From: Pyrenochaeta sp. MPI-SDFR-AT-0127
Lineage: Eukaryota; Ascomycota; Dothideomycetes; Pleosporales; Cucurbitariaceae
Assembly (NCBI GenBank): GCA_020747015.1
Contig: JAGTJM010000013.1
Span: 682,001-746,000, forward strand
Direction: 5' to 3'
Length of the DNA: 64,000 nucleotides
Part shown: positions 56,630-64,000 of the stretch, in pieces
Numbering within the stretch: position 1 is the first letter of the stretch
Layout of the letters: each line of letters opens with the position of its first letter
Notes under the pieces: model-generated
Database searches by the model: none
What the model saw: the letters and a program-made list of their open reading frames with translations, nothing else
Told to the model about the DNA's origin: nothing
Program-made: the position numbers and the translations under genes

Positions 56630-58485
56630 TAACCTAAGGTATATGATAACAAAGGAATATAGTTTAGTTCTTCAAAAAGCAGAAAGCCTAAATGTACTAC
56701 ATAAGAGAATTGTTATCAGTATGGTCTACTTTTAATACTGTAATGATCAAATTTTGCGTCTGTAGCTGAACCATGTGTACAACCCTACTAGCCTCCCGTC
56801 GAGGCTATGTGCAAGCCTATCACAGAGATGACTGTGGGCGCCGAGTGTGCTCGCATGACACGAAGTATCTCCTCCGGTTAGCGGATGGCTTATTAGCGAT
56901 ACCCTTTATGGAACTCACGGTAAATGATGATTTGATTGAATTTGCCAGCCGGATTATCGACCCTGGCATTCTATAAGGCTAGACCCAGGTCTAAGAATGA
57001 ATCCTCATAAGAGGCTTCGGCTTGCGCACAACAGGGCCACTTCGTAGTACTCTTCAGCTATGCTTTAGCAACTTCACTATTAATGGCTGCTCTGATCACT
57101 GTCAATGTCAGAAATCCGAACTTGTGTCCTCAGTTATTACGATTGACTGAAGAGCCGCTTGTAATCTTGAATACAAGTCTGAAGGTTTGGAGTTAATTGG
57201 GACCGCTGAATTCATCTTTGAGAATCGCAGTTACCACATCTAGCAATGATGCGTGCCCAAATATGCCACTACCCGCTAGTTATATCGCCTTTCTTTAGAC
57301 CAAAAGCACAGATTCAGCTACTATACCAATGCAGCGAAAATAGCCTAAGTGGAGGTCAGCGGTGGCTTCTAGGCTTTGAAGCAGAGCTGTTTTCCTCTCA
57401 AAATGAAGGCCTGAAGAGGGCAATGATCCCGATGTTGATCCATACTCTTCTGAAGTAGATTAGGTGCCTAGTATGGAAATCTCTACCCACAAGCGCTTGC
57501 TGATATACTAGTACGTGTGCTGGTATTTCGTCGCTGCAGACAATGCTGCCCAATAGGCAGTCAGATAAATTGGGCATTTTAAGATACTTTGCCAGCGCAA
57601 ATGAGAGCAAGAGACTGCAACGAGGGTAGTGAACAGCCTAGCTCCAATTCTTTGCCACGCACTTGTTTTGGTTGTGACATGCAGAAAGAGCCATCATATG
57701 CTTAGCTTTATGAAAATCATAGATGATTTCTTCATCTAAGGCCCATGGTCAACATCGCACACTTCCTTGGTATCCTAAAGGCTCTCGAATTGGTAGCTGA
57801 ACCATCGACATCTCCGGATGTGGCTCGCTTGCGACCATTTCGCCAAGCTGATTGGAGTTTGAATTCAAAGATGCGGCTGGCGAAGTGACTAGCCAGGATT
57901 TTATTGTCTCCACCAGTTTTCAGGTTATATGAATTAGGAACCTGTTGTTCCTCCTGCCTATGCAATTGTGAAGACGCAGATTGCTAAAAATTCACTAGGA
58001 TACCTAGCGAAGCGCTTCTGCCTACCTTCTTGGGAAGGGCAGGCGTAAGCGCACGTGTAACTGCCAATCAAGAATTTACACTAAAACGAAACTCGGTGTA
58101 GCGCATGTTGTTTCAAGCGATATGTGCCTAGAACTTTACATAATAAAGGACAATCGCTAACTATATCCAGGTAGAGGCCACATTCCTTAAACTAGTACAC
58201 CGTAAGCGCTTTAGGCCGCAATCGCTCATACTCATCCCCGCTCTTTGGCCGCGAACCGAGTGCTTCGGATCTAGCGCTGGGCACTCGTAGATGTGAGGGT
58301 ATTCTCTCCGCTTTTAACAAGGCCGCCCATGACTTTTGTATTTCTTCGAAGGTACCCAGCGAACACATAAACCTGCTCGTTGCCCTTCATCATGCTCCAT
58401 TGCTGATTGACCAAGAGTTCATTCCCAGACCCTGTTCTCAGTGCAATCTTCATCCATCTATTGTGCCTTTATATTCTGCTACATC
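56630..58485. other. Intergenic region, 1.9 kb
   Basis: Short ORFs on both strands have no family content. The 56773-56976 plus ORF ends in a hydrophobic/acidic pattern but matches nothing. The region is the 3' flank of the HET gene and the promoter of the sugar porter. Confidence 0.5.
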
Positions 58486-60141
58486 ATGCGTTCCTGGTTC
58501 GGGAGAGGGAAGTCGCTCCAGTTCGGAATCACGTTGTGCTGTCTAATCGCCTTCGTGCTGTTTGGGTATGATCAAGGCGTCTTTGGGGGCATCCTGCAAA
58601 ACGAGGATTGGCTCAATCAGTTTGACCATCCCTCCGACTCTAAGACAGGAATCATCGTCAGTTGCTACAACCTGGGATGCCTGACCGGGTGTGTCAGTAA
58701 GTCAACAATTTTACTTTTCTAAACCACAGAAGATGCTAATGAAGGGGCTCAATCAGTGAACTTCTTCATGGGTGAAAAGCTCGGTCGCCGCAAGACCATT
58801 TGGGTAGCTATGGCTTTCGTCTTTATAGGAGCCACTTTGCAAACCACAGCCTTCAACGTGCCGCACTTAGTTGTCGGTCGTGTTATCACTGGTTTTGGAA
58901 CCGGGCTCAAGACCTCGACTGTCCCAATGTAAGTGCATAGCTCATGTCCAATAGCCTGTAAAATTGTCCGCCAACACAAAAACAGGTATCAGGCAGAGCT
59001 CTGCGACCGAAAGTCACGCGGGCGACTGGTTTCAGCTGAAGTCCTATTTGTCGGCGTCGGAATCGTCATCGCCTACTGGTTTGACTTTGGTATGGCATTC
59101 GTTGGAGGGGCTATTGGGTGGCGCCTCCCGATTGCCTTCCAGATGGTATTTGCTTTTGTTGTCGTCATTCTAGTATTTGCACTACCAGAATCGCCTCGGT
59201 GGCTCTACAACCATGACCAAGAGGCCGAGGCCATGGAAGTGCTCTGCGCGGTGTACGATAAGGAGCCCGAAGACGAGTACATTATTCAGGAGAAGAACGC
59301 CATCCTCCAAGCCATTGCATTGGAGCAGTCTGCACAAAGAAAGAATTCCCTTAGCGTCTTCACGAACGATAACGTCAAGACCGGATATCGAGTTCTCCTG
59401 GCTTGGGGTGTTCAGTTCATGAACCAGGCAGGTGGGATCAACCTCGTTGTATACTATATCCCCTCAGTCCTGGTTCAGAACGTCGGTATGACCCCCCGTA
59501 TGGCACAAATTCTCGGCGGATGTATCAACATGATGTTTATGTTTGGATCTATCCTCCCTTCCTTTGCGCTCGATCGTATGGGCCGCCGTAAGACAATGAT
59601 GTGGGGCTGCTCTGGTCTAGGCATATGTATGTTGATGATCTCGGCGCTTCTATCTCAAGCTGGACTCCCCAATGGGCATGCATGCGCATCTGGTGCCGTC
59701 GCTTTCTTCTTCCTGTACATGCTCATTTTCGGCATGAGCGTCAATTGCGTACCATGGGTCTATGTTCCTGAGATTCTTCCACTAGAGGCACGCACAAAGG
59801 GCACCGCTATAGGAATCAGCTCCAACTGGCTCTGGAATTTTACTGTCGTCATGATCACTCCAGTCATCATAAACAGGCTGAAGTGGAAGGCCTATCTGAT
59901 ATTCATGGCTACCAATCTCCTTTTTGTCCCAATTTTCTACTTCTTCTATCCAGAAACCAGTAATCTCCGCCTGGAGGATATTGATTTCATCTTTTCCCAA
60001 GGTGGCAATCCTGTGCGCGTTGCCGCAAAGATGGTGAAAGAGTTAGATATGGATGGAGAAAGCACGCAGACCACGCCAGAGCACAACAGTGAAAAGTTGT
60101 TCAATCAGGAAGTCCGAATTACTTCAAGCGAGAAAGCGTGA
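58486..60141 (+). CDS. MFS sugar porter (hexose/disaccharide-type transporter)
   Basis: This is a plasma-membrane permease of 512 residues. Exons are 58486-58696, 58757-58928 and 58986-60141. It has all the sugar porter marks: CLIAFVLFGYDQGVFGG in helix 1, GEKLGRRKT, VGRVITGFGTGLKTSTVPMYQAELC, PESPRWLYNHD before the central loop, NQAGGINLVVYYIPSVL in helix 7, DRMGRRKT, VPWVYVPEILPLEARTKG and YPETSNLRLEDID. The substrate is unknown. Its 3' end faces the ARCA-like regulator, 197 bp away, and the monooxygenase lies beyond that; the three could form one unit. ATG 58486 is chosen because it lies just before the first helix. The spacer to the regulator contains a G-rich tract. Confidence 0.92.
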
Positions 60142-60198
60142 TCAATGGATTGTGCAGACCCAGATTGAGACCGCGTAAGGTTATGGTCGAATGTACCT

Positions 60199-60233
60199 GG
60201 GAGGAGAGGGGGGAAGGGAGGGGGGAGGGGGGG
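60199..60233 (+). repeat. G-rich tract with G-quadruplex potential
   Basis: After the transporter stop the plus strand reads four G blocks of six, three, six and seven G separated by one or two A. Any four-run arrangement satisfies the G-quadruplex pattern. It lies between two convergent genes and could affect transcript 3' ends. Confidence 0.6.
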
Positions 60234-60338
60234 TTATGAGAGGGTGTGGATGTGATGCTATCCTTTTCAGATGTGGCGATGTACTGAGCTTGATCTATGC
60301 GTCATGCGACACATAAGAATAGTATTTGTTTCCCTTAT

Positions 60339-62562
60339 CTATTCTAAACCCCACAATCTTCTTAATTCAACTGCTCTTTCTGACGTTTTCCAACCCGTTT
60401 CTCGCTCAATCCTAGCTAGGTGTTTCAAAAGTGCAATCTTTTCAGCTGGATACTCCTCTTCCCCTGTACTTGCATCATCCGCTAACCGTGACGAGACACT
60501 TTGCCGCCTACCAAAGCCATTACCGAACACTTTACCTGCAATGTAAAGAGGTTGTAGATGGTTGACCCAATTGGCACTGTTCAAAATTTCGTCAGTATTT
60601 TCTGTGGATGCAGGGTCGAGGTCGTAGCTTCGGATGGGAAGAGTTGGACATACTGCGATACGCTTGATGTACTAATGCCACCAAGCTCCTTGGCGTGCCA
60701 AACTGGGTCGTACTGAATGATCAGAGTCAGTATCTAAAGGTGAAATAGGTACCGGGAGGGATGAGATACTCTGTCCAACTCGACATCCATTTCATTCAAC
60801 CATACATTTCCTGTTTGTAACAGCAAGATTGACCCAGCGTGATAAAACGTATTACCACAAACTGGAATGACAGTAAGTATGATATCGAATAGTTAAGGCG
60901 GCGCCTTACTCGATGATGAATGGGAATATAAAATTGTCTGAAAAGGACCTTTACGAGGTACCTTGACTCTGAGCAGTGGAAGAACTTCCTTCGGACGATG
61001 GCTTCGCCACTCCTGTAGTTCATGCCACAGCGCGTTGATTGTCAGAGCCTCATTTGTCAGATTATCTGATCGTTTTTGGTTCTCTGCAATGAAATTCGCT
61101 ACTTTGGCAAATATGAGCGTGGTAAGATTGCAATAGGCGTCAATCGTCCCGGTTGCCGCAACTGAGTGCACAACGTTATCATCTACCCAATGATCGGTTG
61201 GCATCAAAGTCTCTTCTCCAATCATAAAAGCCGCCCACACGTCTAAGGGGAAATGAGTGACAGCACATGAAGTCACGTGAGCTATGCGTACCTATACGTG
61301 CGAAAGCCCAGAAACAAGCATTGACGATCCCTTGGCTCGAACCATTCCATCTCTTGAGCTTCAAAAGTCCAGCACAGCCCTGTGAAAGATGAATATTACT
61401 ATCAATAACGGAACGACTTTTTTCAAGATACCAACCTTAAGATGACGCCTCCACTCAACGACATCAGAGACCATCATTTCGTAGACGCAGAGCAAAGTGC
61501 AAGTGGCTAGTACAGCCGCATCAGCTTGAGAGGGATCTTGGTGAATGAGCAATTGGATGGCATGCTGGTAAAGCCCTAATGTCTTCTGACGCGGACAATT
61601 CTGTAGAGCATCGAGTTGCCGTGATGCAAGAGCCATTGCAGCGGCTGCAAATGCTTTGTTTTCCATCATCTCATGAATACTAGAAATAGTAAAATTCATG
61701 TCTGAGTCCGTAGTCTCGCACCAAGTTCCCGTTTCCCGTAGATAGGCAGAAACAAGCTGAATTTGTTCCCCTTCGCACACAGGCAGGCCCAATTCGGGTT
61801 GGGGTGATGCGTGACGGGAGACGGCTTGGCCAAGCGAGAAAGGTGGAACGAATGTGCCCACTGACGAAGTATTGTCCTCATTTGACCAACGAAGCCGAGA
61901 TGAGGCAGGAGAGGAGCTTTGAAACGGTCCTATAATGTCTGCAAGAACGTGGGATTGAGCTGTCGTGAGGGTGTGGACAACGATGTTCGTATCCAAGTCG
62001 CCCTCTGTCCGAGCTGCAGCGACTCTAGTTTTGTTCGCGGTATCTAGAGTTGGAGCTGATGTTGGACAGTGGAGACTATGATCACCCAAATACTCGCGCA
62101 CAACTTGAGCTGTATCATTGACAATCTGAATTCATATGAGCCAGAACGTGCGCGATGAATACGCTTCATCACCGTTTGCCAAAACCTACGATCGTTGAAG
62201 GTTGCGCACCAGGAATACTCCTTTCTTCCTCGATCGCCAGCAAGGCGGCGCTCTCTTCGCTAGACAACTGCAGCGTTCGAGATGGATGGAATAATGCTTT
62301 AGGGCCCCAGCGACACTCATCACCACGAGTTCGACAGTTCCAGCACTGCGGCTGGGCTCCGTCGCCTAGAAGGACTCAGATCAAAAGGGTACGATTGCAA
62401 GGATTGGGTGGGAACATACATTTCCTCTTCCTGCGGCGGCAACACAAGCTTCAGCTTGCCATGTTAGCCCATTGAGGCAACAGCACGTGGGGTTCTACTT
62501 TACCATCCCGTTCGAGACCTTGTACGACTGGCCTTCGGTACAACCTCCACGTCTCCAGTCAT
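60339..62562 (-). CDS. Zn2Cys6 transcription factor, ARCA-like, nine exons
   Basis: This is a nuclear regulator of 587 residues. Nine exons were traced: 62562-62504, 62448-62420, 62365-62190, 62125-61436, 61379-61292, 61242-60910, 60861-60770, 60712-60654 and 60576-60339. The zinc cluster spans three exons and becomes textbook only after splicing: Cys20, 23, 30, 37, 40 and 47 with spacing 2-6-6-2-6, preceded by RTRSRTG. A linker (TLQLSSEESAALLAIEEE) leads to the Fungal_trans-2 type domain (about 130-560: RHLKGCAGLLKLKRWNG, CGNTFYHAGSILLLQTG, HANWVNHLQPLYIAG, IERETGW). ARCA-type proteins are linked to L-arginine degradation and related catabolism in fungi. It is divergent from the monooxygenase over 428 bp, so it may control it (inference). 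Confidence 0.9.
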
Positions 62563-62990
62563 CGGGCAACGTGTTGGACAGCAGCTCCTGAGAAGATGCA
62601 ACCACTTGCGCAATGCAATGCGAGATTGAGGCAGTGGGATAAGAAGACGCGCGAGTGCATCCGGTTGCCATAATATCTGTATTTGGAGAAAAGCCCCTCC
62701 TCCCTTTCCCCTCTTTCCCCGCAAATGGGCTGAACTAAGCGAAGCCCAGAACCCGCCCAGTCACCCAGTCGGCAAGGGCTACGCAAACGGAATTTCTAAG
62801 CGCAGCTGGCGGGTTTACCGTCACGCCTCGATAGTTTTATGGTTGGATGCGGATTTTGTCGATTTATTAAGCTACTCTTGTATATATATCCAGACCAGCA
62901 CCGATGGGATACGTGTCTGCAGCTCGCGCAAGTCCGGCAAACTCACTCTATACGTTTGCTTTGCCTCCTTACAGAATCACCTACATCGTC
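62563..62990. promoter_or_regulatory. Divergent promoter between the ARCA-like regulator and the monooxygenase
   Basis: The two start codons are 428 bp apart and point away from each other. A tatatata element at 62881-62888 lies about 105 bp before the monooxygenase ATG. A CGG word lies near 62810-62820, but CGG triplets are common and no clear palindrome was found. Confidence 0.45.
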
Positions 62991-64000
62991 ATGGCCAATC
63001 ATAAAGAAGTTATCATTATTGGAGGTGGCATTTCTGGCCTCGGCATGGCAGTACAGCTTAAGCGGATGCTCGGGCATGACCACTTCACCATCTACGAAAA
63101 GTCCGACAATATTGGTGGTACATGGTGGCACAACCGCTATCCAGGTTGTGCATGCGACATTCCAAGTCACTTCTATTCCTACAGTTTTGCATTGAAGCCG
63201 GACTGGTCTAGCATGTATCCCGGTCGCAATGAACTGCATGAATGTGCGTTTACAGCCCACCATTCTCCCGCCGTTATTGGCACGCATGACTAAGTCTATG
63301 ACAGATTTCCTCTCTGTAGCGAAGAAATATGATATCGTTAGTCACTGCCATTTTAATGCCATGTGTAAAAGTACGGTGTGGGATAATCAGCGGCACCTTT
63401 GGATATGCACATTTCAAGACACCATCACCGGAGATGTATTTGTGCGCGAAGCACCCATAGTTGTCAGCGCGGTTGGAACCTTGGACAGACCCAATGTACC
63501 AAATATAAAGGGCGCTACCGAATTCCAGGGCAAAATCTTCCATAGCGCTCGGTGGGATGATTCTGTCAGCACGAAAAATCAAAACATAGTCGTCCTAGGA
63601 AACGGTGCATCAGCCACTCAATTTGTTCCTGAACTCGTCAAAGAGGTCGCGCCTCAAGGAAAAGTAACGCAGCTGGTCAAGAGCGCGCATTGGTGGACGA
63701 AGAGAGTAAGCTGCTCCTCTAACTAAGTCCAGTCCCTTTATGGCCGACCTCTAACAGGATGATAGGGCAACCCAACATACTCAGGTTTGTGGAAGTGGAG
63801 CATGGCCTATATTCCTTTCGCAGCTCGGCTCTACCGTGTTTATCTTGCCTGGCAGCTCGAGAGCGTTTTCTACTCCTTCTCCATGACTTCAAGCGGATTG
63901 CGTATGAGGAATGAAATTCGTGAAGCCACAAGGAAGTACATCAAGAATGATGCCCCTAAACAGTACCAGGAAATCCTCACGCCAGACTACGAGCCAGGCT
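62991..64000 (+). CDS. Flavin-dependent monooxygenase, Baeyer-Villiger type (partial)
   Basis: The gene runs off the right edge. Exons are 62991-63243, 63305-63705 and 63766 onward; about 296 residues are visible. It has the FAD loop GGGISGLG (about 11-18), YEKSDNIGGTWWHNRYPG with CDIPSHFYSYSF, the fingerprint-like FQGKIFHSARWD, and the NADPH loop VLGNGASATQFVPEL, then WWTKR-GNPTYSGLWKW across the second intron. Together these mark a BVMO/FMO-type monooxygenase of about 550-600 residues that inserts oxygen next to a ketone or into a heteroatom. The substrate is unknown. The fingerprint is of the F-x-G-x-x-F-H-S/T-x-x-W form, so the flavin-gating segment is present. The neighbouring regulator and sugar porter suggest a catabolic or tailoring role. 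Confidence 0.9.

Noticed and set aside
56773..56976. 67-codon ORF downstream of the HET gene as a HET remnant
   Set aside because: The HET protein upstream already has its complete C-terminal block, and this short ORF lacks a clear HET motif.
1..64000. CRISPR arrays, rRNA operons, bacterial promoters and Shine-Dalgarno sites
   Set aside because: No regularly spaced short repeats are present and the intron-rich genes are eukaryotic.
1..64000. Transposons or viral insertions
   Set aside because: No transposase, reverse transcriptase, integrase or capsid reading frame and no terminal repeats were found; AT-rich gaps alone are not enough to call decayed elements.

Overview
This window is nuclear DNA from a filamentous ascomycete (Pezizomycotina; a Dothideomycete is my best guess, by inference only). 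The evidence is many short GT-AG introns, mostly 41-67 nt with CTRAC/CTAAY-like branch sites, together with typically fungal families: HET domain, Zn2Cys6 regulators, an NLP, a DUF1989 protein, a fungal alpha-carbonic anhydrase and an AIM9-like kinase. There are no bacterial operons, CRISPR arrays, recognisable tRNA or rRNA genes, or intact transposons. Gene models were built by reading frames by eye, choosing splice sites that keep the conserved family motifs and checking that summed exon lengths are divisible by three.

Left part (1-42.6 kb). After the tail of an Ala/Pro/Lys-rich protein, an SDR and a PLC-like phosphodiesterase lie on the plus strand. Then come 13 consecutive minus-strand genes: sugar transporter, SAC-domain phosphoinositide phosphatase, AIM9-like phosphotransferase, 11-exon glutamate decarboxylase, Zn2Cys6 regulator, SDR, DUF1989 protein, 2-isopropylmalate synthase, LCHN/DUF4484 protein, polyol-type SDR, secreted alpha-carbonic anhydrase, class II aldolase/adducin protein and cytochrome P450. 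A GC-rich stretch of about 3.9 kb without a convincing gene (21.4-25.2 kb) lies upstream of the Zn2Cys6 regulator.

Right part (43.8-64 kb). This part has mixed strands and looks more accessory: an internally deleted PTH11/rhodopsin-type membrane protein, a secreted necrosis- and ethylene-inducing-like protein (NLP), an aldo-keto reductase, two head-to-head Golgi-type glycosyltransferases (the second may be cut short by a one-base slip in a G run), and a HET-domain protein with an unusual coiled-coil insertion and paired CxxC motifs. At the right edge a sugar porter, an ARCA-like Zn2Cys6 regulator and a flavin monooxygenase of the Baeyer-Villiger type (cut by the window end) are close together. 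The regulator and monooxygenase are divergent over 428 bp, which suggests a small regulated catabolic unit.

Most genes are primary-metabolism or housekeeping genes with no sign of forming one pathway. No complete secondary-metabolite cluster is visible. The most interesting items are the HET protein architecture, the broken PTH11-like gene, the possible frameshift in the GT31 gene, the NLP with an altered signature heptad, and the regulator/monooxygenase/transporter group at the right edge.
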